64,000 bases of DNA from Paenibacillus pinihumi DSM 23905 = JCM 16419 (GCF_000422505.1 NZ_AULX01000023.1:62001-126000), one strand, 5' to 3'; shown: positions 44,595-53,979, counted from the first letter of the stretch. The notes: generated by a model not told the origin, from the letters alone. A program made the numbers and translations.

Positions 44595-45509
44595 TTAGTT
44601 TTTCATTTTGGGATCAAGAGCGTCCTGCAGTCCGTCTCCGACCAGATTAAACGCAAGTACCGTAAGAAAAATAATTAAACCTGGGAAATATACAACATGC
44701 GGTGCAATACTTAAATAGTCGCGGCCCATGCTGAGCATCGCGCCCCAATCCGGCTCCGTGGGCTTCGCGCCCATGCCGAGAAAGCTCAATGATGAAGCGG
44801 CCAGAATGGCGCCCCCAATTTTCATCGTAACGTTAACAATGACGCTAGGCAGCGTCTCCGGAAAAATATGACGCCAAATAATCCGTCTGTCCTTGGCTCC
44901 CATAGAACGTGCAGCTTCAACAAACAATGTCTCCTTCGCGGACAGCGTCACACTCCGGATCATCCGGGCAAACGAAGGAATACCGAATACAGCGACGGCA
45001 ATAACAACGTTCGTCAGACCCGGACCGAGAATGGCGACGATACCGATTGCGAGCAAAATATCAGGAAAGGAAAACATAACGTCGCTTCCCCGCATGATCA
45101 GCCGGTCCAGCCACTTGCCGTAGTAACCGGAGAGCAGACCGAGAATGGTGCCAAAAAACGCGGCAATCAATACAGCGCTCAAGCTTACCGCCAGCGACAG
45201 GCGTGTGCCTTCGATCAGACGGCTGAGAATGTCGCGCCCGTATTCATCCGTACCGGCCCAGTGCTTGGCCGAAGGTCCGGCGAGAAGCGCATCATAATCC
45301 GGTGCGCTCGGATCGTAAGGCGTAATATAGGGTCCAAAAATGGCAACCAGTACAAGCAAAATAATAAAGATGCCGGCAACGAGGGAAACCTTTTGCTTGC
45401 TGAATTTGCGGAGAAATTCAGCAGTTGCGCTTTTTCGTTTCGCTGGTGCGGCGGGCTGTTGTCCAGACCCTTGGGAGGAGTTGGCCGCAGCTGTCGATTG
45501 TTGACTCAT
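44595..45509 (-). CDS. Peptide ABC transporter permease (OppC/DppC type)
   Basis: A 304-residue permease with an N-terminal cytoplasmic tail rich in Gln, Ser and Ala, six membrane segments, and the EAA motif in VEAARSMGAKDRRIIWRHIFPETLP. The FGPYITPYDPSAPD block after the first segment is typical of the C-type subunit. It pairs with the B-type permease 17 bases upstream. Confidence 0.92.
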   Translation of the reverse strand: MSQQSTAAANSSQGSGQQPAAPAKRKSATAEFLRKFSKQKVSLVAGIFIILLVLVAIFGPYITPYDPSAPDYDALLAGPSAKHWAGTDEYGRDILSRLIEGTRLSLAVSLSAVLIAAFFGTILGLLSGYYGKWLDRLIMRGSDVMFSFPDILLAIGIVAILGPGLTNVVIAVAVFGIPSFARMIRSVTLSAKETLFVEAARSMGAKDRRIIWRHIFPETLPSVIVNVTMKIGGAILAASSLSFLGMGAKPTEPDWGAMLSMGRDYLSIAPHVVYFPGLIIFLTVLAFNLVGDGLQDALDPKMKN

Positions 45510-45526
45510 TGGTAACTCTCCTTCCT

Positions 45527-46453
45527 CTATTTCGAATCGAATCTGATCTTCGGATTCAGTACGCCGTACAGTAAATCGACGAGCAGATTAATCAGGATAA
45601 ATTCAGTGGCAAAAAGCAGCAGCAGCGCCTGAATAACCGTATAGTCCCGGAAAGCAATCGAGTCGACGAGCATCCGGCCCATTCCCGGAATACTGAAGAC
45701 GGTCTCGACCATAACCGATCCACCCAGCAAAAATCCAAATTGCAAGCCCGCTACGGTAACGACTTGAATCAGCGAGTTGCGCAGCGCATGGCGGCCAACG
45801 ACGATAAATTCATGCAATCCCTTCGCCCGTCCTGTGCGGATGTAATCCTCACGCATCGATTCAAGCATCGATGTCCGGGAGAAACGGGCAAGCATGGACA
45901 TAATTCCGGCACCGAGCGTCAAAGACGGCAGTACATAACTGGACCAGGAATCTACGCCCCCTGTCGGGAACCAGCCAAGCTCTACAGAGAAAATTTGAAT
46001 CAATACAAGTCCAAGCCAAAAACCCGGAATCGAGATTCCTGAGATGGCTGTAATCATGCCGACATGATCCGGCCATTTGTTACGGTTGATCGCCGAGATG
46101 ATTCCGATGAATACTCCCATAATGACCGCCCATCCCATACTGAAGAGAGTCAGCCAGATTGTCGGCATTACACGGGTGGCCAGCATATCGCTCACCGGCA
46201 GTCCGGAGCGGATGGAATTGCCCAGATCGCCGTGGAACAGCCGGCCCATATAATCAATGTATTGCTGCCACAGCGGGTTGTTCAAGCCAAGCTGCTCCCG
46301 GATTCCATTAATTTCTTCCAGTGTTGCTTCCTTTCCGGCGATAAGCCGGGCAGGGTCACCCGGAATAAGGTGAATAAACATAAATACAACCACCGATACG
46401 ACAAAGAGCAGCGGGATAACCCCCAGCAGCCGTTGCAGAGCATATCTACCCAA
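45527..46453 (-). CDS. Peptide ABC transporter permease (OppB/DppB type)
   Basis: A 308-residue permease. Six membrane segments, the B-type N-terminal block HLIPGDPARLIAGKEAT, and the EAA loop YIRTGRAKGLHEFIVVGRHALRNSLI. It forms the channel with the C-type subunit. A stem-loop lies between it and the binding-protein gene, as in the sugar operon of this window. Confidence 0.92.
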   Translation of the reverse strand: MGRYALQRLLGVIPLLFVVSVVVFMFIHLIPGDPARLIAGKEATLEEINGIREQLGLNNPLWQQYIDYMGRLFHGDLGNSIRSGLPVSDMLATRVMPTIWLTLFSMGWAVIMGVFIGIISAINRNKWPDHVGMITAISGISIPGFWLGLVLIQIFSVELGWFPTGGVDSWSSYVLPSLTLGAGIMSMLARFSRTSMLESMREDYIRTGRAKGLHEFIVVGRHALRNSLIQVVTVAGLQFGFLLGGSVMVETVFSIPGMGRMLVDSIAFRDYTVIQALLLLFATEFILINLLVDLLYGVLNPKIRFDSK

Positions 46454-46477
46454 GCCGGATACCTCCTCTAGACAAAG

Positions 46478-46520
46478 AGAGAGGCTGCTCCAATGATTCC
46501 AACACTGAAGCAGTCTCCCC
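46478..46520 (-). promoter_or_regulatory. Intercistronic stem-loop between peptide-binding protein and permease genes
   Basis: On the minus strand GGGAGACTGCTTC pairs with GAGCAGCCTCTC in 12 of 13 positions (G-U included) around a 17-base loop. No long T run. Such elements lower permease expression relative to the binding protein. Confidence 0.5.
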
Positions 46521-46556
46521 TTCTTAATTATTGCTTCCTTGAATGAACTTGTTCTG

Positions 46557-48170
46557 TTATTGCTTTACTTCAGCATTCAGAACATTGATGGAGCCGTCCG
46601 GATAAACTTTTACGCCATCAAGGTACGCACGCTTACCGGAGATAGCCTGATCAACAGCGAGGAACGCCCATGGAGCATCGCCCCAGATTTGTTTTTGGAT
46701 GTCGCTGTAGATCGCTTTGGCTTTTTCTGCATCTGTGGAACGGTTTGCTTCCGCAATCCATTTGTCCACATTCTCGTTTTTGTAATAGGCCGTATTCGAA
46801 CCTGCCGGTGGGAACATTTCGCTGCTGAACAAACCTCTTGTAGCACCGTCAGCATCACCGGAGGATGGGGACCAGCTTACAAACCACATTTGAATTTTAG
46901 CTTCTTCAGGTGATTTAGGTGAGTTGATTTGGTCAGACAGTGTTGCGCCTTCCATTGCCTTCACCTCCAGCTTGATGCCTGCCAGAGACAGTTGCTGGGC
47001 AATAAACTGCATGCCTTTCATCGTCTCGGAGTCGTTCTCGCCCCAGATTTCAGCTTCAAAGCCGTCCGGGTATCCAGCTTCAGCCAGCAATTGTTTTGCT
47101 TTCTCCAGGTCATAGCCGTAGCCTTCCTGCTTGGAGTAGAACTGCGTTTTGGACGACATTGTGGAATCAAGCGCCGTTCCAAGTCCGGATTTTACAACTT
47201 TTATGAACGCATCTTTATTAATCGCATAGTTGATCGCTTGACGGACTTTCAGATCGTCGAAAGGCTTCTTCATCGTGTTCAGTGTAACGTAACGTACAAT
47301 AGTAGAGTCTGTTTTGTCGATAACGATATTGCTGTCATTTTGAACCTCGTTCACTTGCTCCGTAGGCATCGGGTAGATGAAATCCGCCTCGCCTGTTTTC
47401 AGCATCGCAATACGGGAACCATTCTCCGGTACCGGCTTGAATGTCAGGCTGTCTACTTTAGGCAGGCCTTGCTGCCAGTAATCCGCATTTTTCTCCACAA
47501 CCAGACGGTCGCCTTCAATCCACTCTTTGTACTTGAACGGACCTGTACCTACCGGATTTTGGCCGATTTTGTCGCCATACTTCTCAAGTGCAGCCGGGCT
47601 GATCATCAGACCCATAGCCAGCTTGTTCAGGAATGCGTTGTACGGCTCGCTCAGCGTAATGACAACTGTGTTTGCATCCGGTGTTTCCACTTTGGTCACA
47701 CGGGAGAAGCTTCTGCGCATTCTCAGGTTGTTCTTTTCGTCAATGATACGTTCGATGTTGACTTTAACCGCTTCGGCATTGAAGTCCGTTCCGTCATGGA
47801 ACTTGACGCCTTCTTTCAGTTTCAATGTATAAACCAGACCGTCATCGCTAATTGTATAGCTGTCAGCGAGTACAGGCTTCAGATTCATATTTTCATCAAA
47901 GCCCATCAAACCTTCGTACATGGATCTTACAGCGGAAATCGAGTTGGTATCCCCTGCATTGTGCGGGTCCAATGTAATGAAGTTGGCATTTACAGCGATA
48001 ATCGCATTATTGCCATTCTTGGAACCGGCAGGCGCCTTTGTCCCGGTGTTTTCTGTTTTCCCTGGTGTTGTTGAACCACTATTGCCGCTGTTGCTAGAAC
48101 AAGCAGCCGCTACAACCGTTACAATCATCAGCAGCATCAGCATGCCCCATGCTTTTCCTTTGAATCTCAT
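46557..48170 (-). CDS. Peptide ABC transporter substrate-binding lipoprotein (family 5)
   Basis: A 537-residue binding lipoprotein. The lipobox is VVAAAC, followed by a Ser/Gly/Thr linker; the family 5 signature is LKPVLADSYTISDDGLVYTLKLKEGVKFHDGTDFNAE in pieces, and the second lobe holds YAINKDAFIKV. It captures oligopeptides or dipeptides, or a related solute such as glutathione or nickel complexes. It is preceded by asparaginase and followed by the transporter genes. Typical length. Confidence 0.92.
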   Translation of the reverse strand: MRFKGKAWGMLMLLMIVTVVAAACSSNSGNSGSTTPGKTENTGTKAPAGSKNGNNAIIAVNANFITLDPHNAGDTNSISAVRSMYEGLMGFDENMNLKPVLADSYTISDDGLVYTLKLKEGVKFHDGTDFNAEAVKVNIERIIDEKNNLRMRRSFSRVTKVETPDANTVVITLSEPYNAFLNKLAMGLMISPAALEKYGDKIGQNPVGTGPFKYKEWIEGDRLVVEKNADYWQQGLPKVDSLTFKPVPENGSRIAMLKTGEADFIYPMPTEQVNEVQNDSNIVIDKTDSTIVRYVTLNTMKKPFDDLKVRQAINYAINKDAFIKVVKSGLGTALDSTMSSKTQFYSKQEGYGYDLEKAKQLLAEAGYPDGFEAEIWGENDSETMKGMQFIAQQLSLAGIKLEVKAMEGATLSDQINSPKSPEEAKIQMWFVSWSPSSGDADGATRGLFSSEMFPPAGSNTAYYKNENVDKWIAEANRSTDAEKAKAIYSDIQKQIWGDAPWAFLAVDQAISGKRAYLDGVKVYPDGSINVLNAEVKQ

Positions 48171-48273
48171 TCTGCTCCACCCCTTGTGAGTAATGTATAT
48201 AGAATCTCTTCATGCCGAAATAGCGGATGAAGGCTATTCTTAAATTGTCTGATTCCCTTAGCTCACTGCTCCA

Positions 48274-49278
48274 TTAAAGCGAAAATACAGCCTTGCGCTC
48301 GCCTACCACGGTGCCGCCATCGTTCAAGATGATGTTCGGAACAAGCTCATACAGGCGGTCGATGGTCGACTGGTCATCATAGCCGAGCTTCTCCAAGATG
48401 CTGGCGATAATGCAAGGCCACACCTGCTCGGAGCCGTCGGATACTTTGAGGGAAATGCCAAGCCGCTGCTTGCGCAGTCCGATGCCGTATACCCCTTTGG
48501 CTCCGCCCTTGGCAGACAGGTTGCTGTCCTTGAGCAAGGCCGAGCACACGAACTTCGTATCTGCGATCATATCCGGATACTCATTCATCCGCTGTGCCAT
48601 CCGCTCTGCGGCGGCGCGGGTTTCTTCATCGGCAATCAGATCGGTACAGGCCAGCTTCAAGTATGTCCATGCAATCTTGTGAAGCGGCAGCGCGTGGACA
48701 GGAAGGCCGCAGCCATCAATTCCAACCGGAATTGAAGACACAGACACATCTGCCATCTCGGCAAGCGAAGCCAAAATTTCCTGCTGCGCCGGGTGCTCCA
48801 TTTTGTAATACGACTCCGGATCCCACCCCATATGCTTGCTCAGGCCGATCAGGCCCAGATGCTTGCCGGAGCAGTTGTGGAACAGGCGGCGCTTCTCTTC
48901 GCGGTTACGGTGGCGCTCTGCCTTGGCACCCTCATTGAGCGGATAAGTAGCGCAGCAGTGCAGCATGCTCTCGTCCAGCTCCATCTTATGAAGCATCGAT
49001 TCCAGAGCGTCGATGTGAAATGCCTCGCCCCTGTGGGAAGCAGCGAACAACGCTGTCTCCTGGTTGGACAGACCATAAATTTCGTCAATCTTTCTCTTCA
49101 TGCCCGGCAGCGCCTGGAAGGGCTTGGCCGCCGATCGCAAAAATGTCATATGGTCAGGATTGCCCGCCTGATAGATGACCTTCCCTGTCTCATCAACAAC
49201 GGTGACAGCACCGTAATGGACATTCTCGAGAACGCCTCCCCGGTATTCCTCGACAAGCGGTATAAAGCTGTTGCTCAT
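48274..49278 (-). CDS. Class 3 (Rhizobium-type) L-asparaginase
   Basis: A 334-residue asparaginase of the PF06089 family, unrelated to the L-asparaginase I/II fold. The two SxxK sites expected in the ReAV-type enzymes are visible: RSAAKPFQ (about residue 49) and NCSGKHLG (about residue 137), along with DGCGLPVHALPL. It hydrolyses Asn to Asp and ammonia. The gene is between the ROK regulator and the peptide-binding gene, so it may release nitrogen from imported peptides. A GGGGGATACATC site precedes the ATG. Confidence 0.88.
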   Translation of the reverse strand: MSNSFIPLVEEYRGGVLENVHYGAVTVVDETGKVIYQAGNPDHMTFLRSAAKPFQALPGMKRKIDEIYGLSNQETALFAASHRGEAFHIDALESMLHKMELDESMLHCCATYPLNEGAKAERHRNREEKRRLFHNCSGKHLGLIGLSKHMGWDPESYYKMEHPAQQEILASLAEMADVSVSSIPVGIDGCGLPVHALPLHKIAWTYLKLACTDLIADEETRAAAERMAQRMNEYPDMIADTKFVCSALLKDSNLSAKGGAKGVYGIGLRKQRLGISLKVSDGSEQVWPCIIASILEKLGYDDQSTIDRLYELVPNIILNDGGTVVGERKAVFSL

Positions 49279-49340
49279 GATGTATCCCCCTTAATGATGA
49301 ACCTTAAATATAATTCCTATGCCAGGCTCCGCAGACCGGC

Positions 49341-50495
49341 CTAATCAAGCTTGAAAAATTGCGCTTGGGCCTGAAGGCCCGAACCGATCATGACACCCGC
49401 TTCATGCAGTTGTGAAGTGACGAACCGGAAAGAGTCGCGAAGCGGCTCCCACACGAAGCGGGAATGGCAGCGTTCCTTCACTTCCTCATACATCTCCGGA
49501 AACTTGTCGGTCAGCTCCCCGCTGAAAATGACCGTATCCGGATTGTACATGCAGACTACATTGTTCACCGTTATTGCCATGTAAGTCAGCGCCCGGTCAA
49601 TGAGATGAATGGCCCAGCGTTCGCCAGCCGCCCGGGCTGCAAACAGCTCCTCCACGGACTGAATCGGCCTGATCTGGCTCGCCTCCTGCAGCAGCGAATG
49701 AATGGTAATGTAAGTTTGCAGACAGCCCGCCTTGCCGCATTGGCACAGCGGACCGTTCGGGTCAACTGTTGTATGTCCGATCTCACCGGCGCTGTTCATT
49801 TCCCCGCGATAGATTTCCCCTTCGAAGATAAGCGCCGAGCCGACTCCATTGCCGAAGCCAAGCAGCGCGGTACGGTTCGATCCGATAGCCGAGCCCTTCA
49901 AATGTTCAGCGAGCGCCTTGACCTTCAACTCATTATCAACCTTTACCTTCAGGCCTGTAGCCTCCTCCAGCAGCGCTGACAATGCGACATTCTTCCATCC
50001 GAGCTGCACCGAGAACACGACAACTCCTCTGCCGTTGTCAATGATGCCAGGGAGACCTACTCCGATTCCTACAATATGTTTCCTTTCGGCGATTCCCCGC
50101 TCAAGCATATGTTCCAGTACATCGGAAATCCGCTGTACCGTAACCTCCGGCGCCTCTTCAATTCCCCGCTCATGGCTTTCACTGTGCACCAGATTGCCCT
50201 GCAAGTCGACAACTCCGATATTCAGGACATGTCGATCAAGCTCGATTCCGATGGAGCTCACCGAAGCATCCATCAGGCCGAGCAGTGTGGACTTTCTGCC
50301 TAGTCCTTCAGACACCTGCTCAGATTCAATCACATAGCCTTGCTCTGTCAGCTCCCCGACAATCCGGCTGACCGTCGTCGGACTCATTCCCGTCTTCTTG
50401 GCGATCATTGCTCTTGAGATCGGGCTCTGGGTCTTAATCATTTCGAACACCGTCAACCGATTCTGGCGCTTGATAAAGTCCTGATCATGTTTCAT
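49341..50495 (-). CDS. ROK family transcriptional regulator (NagC/XylR type)
   Basis: A 384-residue regulator: an N-terminal MarR-like winged helix (AMIAKKTGMSPTTVSRIVGELTEQGYV), then a ROK domain with a degenerate ATP site (GIGVGLPGIIDNGRGVVVF) and the zinc cluster CQCGKAGCLQTY. The ligand of ROK repressors is usually a sugar, so its presence before asparaginase and a peptide transporter is unusual. It is the first gene of the run; an autoregulated operator would lie in the 700-base region upstream. Confidence 0.9.
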   Translation of the reverse strand: MKHDQDFIKRQNRLTVFEMIKTQSPISRAMIAKKTGMSPTTVSRIVGELTEQGYVIESEQVSEGLGRKSTLLGLMDASVSSIGIELDRHVLNIGVVDLQGNLVHSESHERGIEEAPEVTVQRISDVLEHMLERGIAERKHIVGIGVGLPGIIDNGRGVVVFSVQLGWKNVALSALLEEATGLKVKVDNELKVKALAEHLKGSAIGSNRTALLGFGNGVGSALIFEGEIYRGEMNSAGEIGHTTVDPNGPLCQCGKAGCLQTYITIHSLLQEASQIRPIQSVEELFAARAAGERWAIHLIDRALTYMAITVNNVVCMYNPDTVIFSGELTDKFPEMYEEVKERCHSRFVWEPLRDSFRFVTSQLHEAGVMIGSGLQAQAQFFKLD

Positions 50496-51196
50496 AAACG
50501 GTTCATTCCCTTAATTAATTTCTTCCGTGGAATAAGTATAGTATTAATAGAATTAAAAATGATAGATTTATGATTAAAAACCTATAATTCTACAAAAATC
50601 GACTCCCTATTTCTCCAGTGATGTTATTAATATAAAACAACATTTTGCATACGTCAAGATACATAACATTTTTCCAGCCAAATATTTTTTATATACCGAA
50701 AGTAAACGCTTTTTTATCGGTTATTGAGGTTTGACATAAAATATCGAAAATATTTGTCATGTTCATTGACATATACATGACGTAATATAGTCATTTGAAT
50801 GGCCTTCGGCCTGACTATATGAGCAAAATTACACAATTTCTGCCCTTTCAAGCTCCGGGATGATGAGAGCTATGTCAGGAAGAGTACGGGAATTTAGGTG
50901 AAGGAATGCTGCAGGGGGTATTTTTGTTTCGCATCTATGGTGCGCAAGCACGGGAGAAAAAGATCCAAGGGAGGAAATTCCGGTCCGGAAGACGTATGCC
51001 GAAATATCTATTCTATTATCGCAGGGGGCATTGTTGCAGCCGATGATGCGCATCCATAGTAAGCGATGGCAAACTTCTTTTAGGAAAATGGTGTGTTTTT
51101 GACGAATGCAAGCCGCCCAATAGAACTGGGCGGCTTTCCCCGCAACACGATTTGCTGCTGCCGGCTTTTCTTCATCTTTTCATAAAGAGCAGTACA
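50496..51196. other. 700-base intergenic region with a hairpin and a terminator
   Basis: No gene is supported; the region is AT-rich in its first 280 bases, around the regulator promoter. A cre-like sequence (AAACGCTTTTTT, near 50704-50715) lies there, but it is imperfect. ATATAGTCA (50786-50794) and TGACTATAT (50812-50820) form a 9-bp stem that encloses GGCCTTCGGCC. The region ends with the terminator at 51110-51136. Confidence 0.6.
51110..51136 (-). terminator. Terminator after the aldo/keto reductase gene
   Basis: A 10-bp perfect stem (AAGCCGCCCA / TGGGCGGCTT) with a 7-base loop. It lies about 60 bases past the end of the minus-strand aldo/keto reductase gene. Confidence 0.75.
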
Positions 51197-52126
51197 TTAG
51201 GCCTTCAAATCAAGCCATTTGACTTCCTCATCCGTCAGGCTGATTGTCTCTGCATCGCGGCAGGACAGAAGCTCCGCTTCATTTTGCGGGCCAATAATTG
51301 CAGCCGTACCAAAGGATTGATTGAGCACATAAGCAAGGGCGATCTGTATAATCGAAACCCCTTTTTGCTTTGCCAGCTCCTGTGCTCTATCGTAACGCTC
51401 CCAGTTCTCATCATTATAGAAGACACGCACCAGATCGGCGTCTGAATGATCATCCCGCGTGAAGCGGCCCGTGAAGAAGCCGCGCGCCTGCGAGGACCAG
51501 GAGAAAATGGGAAGCTTGGACTGCCCGTGCCATTGTAGCGTTTCTTCATCTACACTAATGCATCCGTCCCAGTAAGCTTCTTTAGCCTTGGCGAGTGCCA
51601 GATTCGGGCTGCTGAACGAAAATCCTCTCAGACCGTGGCTCTCAGCATAGCTTTGCGCTTCCGCCAGCCGCTGCCATGTCCAGTTGGATGCTCCGAATGC
51701 AAGTATTCGGCCCGCTTCCACCTGCTCATTGAGAATCTCCAATATTTCACCGACCGGTACGTCTGTATCATCACGATGCAGGGCATACAAATCGACATAA
51801 TCCGTGCGCAGCCGCTCCAGGCTGATCGACAATTCCTCCTGAATGGCGGCACGGTTGACGCGTTTGCCATCCTTGTTCGGGTGGGCGCCTTTGGTCCAGA
51901 GGTTGATTTCACTGCGGTTGCCGCGTTCCTCTACCCACATGCCGATCGCCTGCTCGCTTCTGCCTTCGCGGTAAATAAAGGCCGTGTCAATCGTATTGCC
52001 GCCTATAGCTGCGAATGCGTCCAGATTCTTGCGGACAAGATCATACACCTCGGGCATAAAATAGTCTGAGCCCATAATGAGACGGGATACGCCATTGCGG
52101 AGTCCTGGAATTTCAATATGCTTCAT
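51197..52126 (-). CDS. Aldo/keto reductase
   Basis: A 309-residue NAD(P)H-dependent oxidoreductase with the AKR (alpha/beta)8 fold. D, Y and H of the tetrad are in GGNTIDTAFIYREGRSE and ALHRDD; the cofactor end is AIIGPQNEAEL. The ATG at 52126 follows GGAGGG; a longer frame to 52192 has none. It starts 4 bases after the Gfo/Idh gene stop, so the two are co-transcribed. A sugar-derived carbonyl is a fair guess. Confidence 0.92.
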   Translation of the reverse strand: MKHIEIPGLRNGVSRLIMGSDYFMPEVYDLVRKNLDAFAAIGGNTIDTAFIYREGRSEQAIGMWVEERGNRSEINLWTKGAHPNKDGKRVNRAAIQEELSISLERLRTDYVDLYALHRDDTDVPVGEILEILNEQVEAGRILAFGASNWTWQRLAEAQSYAESHGLRGFSFSSPNLALAKAKEAYWDGCISVDEETLQWHGQSKLPIFSWSSQARGFFTGRFTRDDHSDADLVRVFYNDENWERYDRAQELAKQKGVSIIQIALAYVLNQSFGTAAIIGPQNEAELLSCRDAETISLTDEEVKWLDLKA

Positions 52127-52130
52127 CTTC

Positions 52131-53129
52131 TCATCCCTCCTGGGTAATTGTAATCCGGTTGCGCTCATGAATCGATTGCAGACAAGCATCAATAACTTTC
52201 ATATTGGCAATCGCATCGGCCGGAGCGAATTGCGGCGCCTTCTCTCCCCATACCACTGCTGCGAATTCATCAGCTTGCAGGGCATACGTATTCAAATCCG
52301 GCTGTTCGACTTCACGACGGCCATCCTTGGTAATGACATAAAAGTTCGGGTTCTGGATAAACGCCGACGGCACTTCAATCCGGCCATTCGTGCCCAGAAT
52401 CTCCAGTGTATTGCGGAAATCCGCCCACATGCCGCAGTCGAAGCTCAAGGCGACACCGCCGGAAAACTCAAGAATGCCCGATGCCATCATATCGACATTG
52501 TCATGCTCCGGCGAGAGCAGTCCGTGCACCGTCGCTGCTTGCGGCTCTTCTCCGAGCAGCATCCGGGCTACGCTGATCGGGTAGCAGCCTACATCATAGA
52601 TGGAACCGCCTCCCCATGCCTTCCGGTAGCGCACATTGGAAGCGTCTCCAGCATTATTGAAAGTAAAGGTGCTGTGCAGTCCGCGAACCTCTCCGATTTC
52701 ACCCGATTGAATGATATTCTTGATGACGTCAAAGCGGGGATGATACCGGTACATGAACGCTTCAGCCAAATGAACCCCTGCTGCGCTGCATGCGTCTACC
52801 ATTCTCCGGGCCTCATCTGCGTTTAATGCGATTGGCTTTTCACACAGGACATGCTTGCCCGCCTCAGCAGCCTTAATCGTCCACTCCATATGCAAATGAT
52901 TCGGCAGCGGGATGTAGACCGCATCTATCGTTTCGTCAGCAAGCAGCGCTTCATAACTGCCATAAGCCGTTGGTATATCAAGGCTTTTGGCCGTTTCCTC
53001 TGCCGTGTTCAAATTCCGGCTTGCAATTGCTGCGACTACGCCGGTCTGTGAAGCCTGAATTCCGGGAATAACCGAACGCTTGGCAATACCTGCACAACCG
53101 AGTACACCCCATCTTAATTTACTGGACAT
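52131..53129 (-). CDS. Gfo/Idh/MocA family oxidoreductase
   Basis: A 332-residue NAD(P)-dependent sugar or inositol dehydrogenase. The Rossmann motif is GVLGCAGIAKRSVIPG, the family EKP motif is in HVLCEKPIALNADEA, and the C-terminal domain has YDVGCYPISVARMLLGEEP. AGGGGTGTAAC precedes the ATG at 53129. A 16-bp near-palindrome (53153-53168) stands in the upstream region and could be an operator. Confidence 0.92.
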   Translation of the reverse strand: MSSKLRWGVLGCAGIAKRSVIPGIQASQTGVVAAIASRNLNTAEETAKSLDIPTAYGSYEALLADETIDAVYIPLPNHLHMEWTIKAAEAGKHVLCEKPIALNADEARRMVDACSAAGVHLAEAFMYRYHPRFDVIKNIIQSGEIGEVRGLHSTFTFNNAGDASNVRYRKAWGGGSIYDVGCYPISVARMLLGEEPQAATVHGLLSPEHDNVDMMASGILEFSGGVALSFDCGMWADFRNTLEILGTNGRIEVPSAFIQNPNFYVITKDGRREVEQPDLNTYALQADEFAAVVWGEKAPQFAPADAIANMKVIDACLQSIHERNRITITQEG

Positions 53130-53152
53130 TGTTACACCCCTCAGCACTTGGA

Positions 53153-53168
53153 ATTTGAATTCGAATTA
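53153..53168. promoter_or_regulatory. Near-palindrome upstream of the oxidoreductase operon
   Basis: AATTTGAATTCGAATT matches its own reverse complement at 14 of 16 positions and lies about 24 bases before the oxidoreductase start, next to a TATACT -10-like box on the minus strand. Regulator unknown. Confidence 0.35.
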
Positions 53169-53334
53169 CCCTCAGTATAATGCATCTTCCTGCCCAGTGA
53201 TATAGAAAGGTTTTCAGGGCGGTATAACAATATTCATGTGAAAGATATTACGAACGGGTAAGACAGCACAGGACAGCGGGGCTTGGGGAGCAATTCTTGC
53301 AGGTTATGATTAGCGGCAGGCTATAAACTCGTTA

Positions 53335-53389
53335 AACCTGTTTTCAATTTGAAGAACAGGTTGACATAGTTTTCAATAATCAATACAGT
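53335..53389 (+). promoter_or_regulatory. Sigma-A promoter with inverted repeat, ahead of the lipoprotein gene
   Basis: TTGACA (53361-53366), a 17-base spacer, then TACAGT (53384-53389) form a strong promoter. AACCTGTT (53335-53342) and AACAGGTT (53355-53362) form an 8-bp inverted repeat that overlaps the -35 box; a regulator could bind here. The rest of the 346-base gap from 53130 holds nothing recognisable. Confidence 0.6.
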
Positions 53390-53475
53390 TTAGGGAGATA
53401 TTAGGGATATTTCTATGTACTTAAATCTGGTAAACATAAAACAAAACAAGAACGGAGAACAGGGAAGGGGAATTT

Positions 53476-53979
53476 ATGTTTTATAAAACCGCTTTGGCAC
53501 TGTTTTTAATTGTTGTTGTTACAGGCTGTACGCAGGATACACCGGATACGAACAGGAATGAGCCACCCATCATTATTCAGCAGGATCATAGCATAATTAC
53601 GCTCGTCCAAACCGATCAAAGCGAGCTATTGAATCTGGACTATCAGCTTACTAACCCGTCCGGGCACACAACTGGTCCATTTTATACAGAATTCATTTTT
53701 CATCATGATGAGTTAGCCAAGCATTTGGACGAACACATTTATTCTATATATGAAAGAATAGGCATGTCTACTACCTTGTTGCCTGATGAAAGCTATAGAG
53801 GCGGTGTCACACTGGAGATTCCTTCAACTAATAAAATGAAGGCAGACGAACTGAAGGCTATCATTGAAGACCAGAAAGCCATAGAAATTCGTCTTATTCA
53901 TGCAGAAAATGGCCAATTAATTGCACAAGGTTGGATGCACATCTTCGAGGTAACCAAGGAAAACTGGCCAAGACAATAA
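53476..53979 (+). CDS. Small secreted lipoprotein of unknown function
   Basis: A 167-residue protein with a signal peptide and lipobox VVVTGC (Cys 18). The mature part begins with a polar linker (TQDTPDTNRNEPP) and forms a beta-rich domain (SIITLVQTDQSELLNLDYQL, FYTEFIFHHDELAKHLDEHIYS) with a C-terminal helix. I do not recognise a family. GGAAGGGGAATT precedes the ATG. It is monocistronic with its own promoter and terminator. Confidence 0.75.
   Translation: MFYKTALALFLIVVVTGCTQDTPDTNRNEPPIIIQQDHSIITLVQTDQSELLNLDYQLTNPSGHTTGPFYTEFIFHHDELAKHLDEHIYSIYERIGMSTTLLPDESYRGGVTLEIPSTNKMKADELKAIIEDQKAIEIRLIHAENGQLIAQGWMHIFEVTKENWPRQ

Noticed and set aside
46929-48074. Plus-strand frame of 381 residues antisense to the peptide-binding protein
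   Set aside because: Antisense to a family 5 binding protein with lipobox; its composition follows the complementary codons.
50698-50715. Possible CcpA cre site near AAACGCTTTT
   Set aside because: Two or three mismatches in the right half and AT-rich surroundings; not listed as a feature of its own.
50829-51053. 74-residue minus-strand frame in the 700-base gap
   Set aside because: No convincing start signal and no family-like pattern; treated as non-coding.
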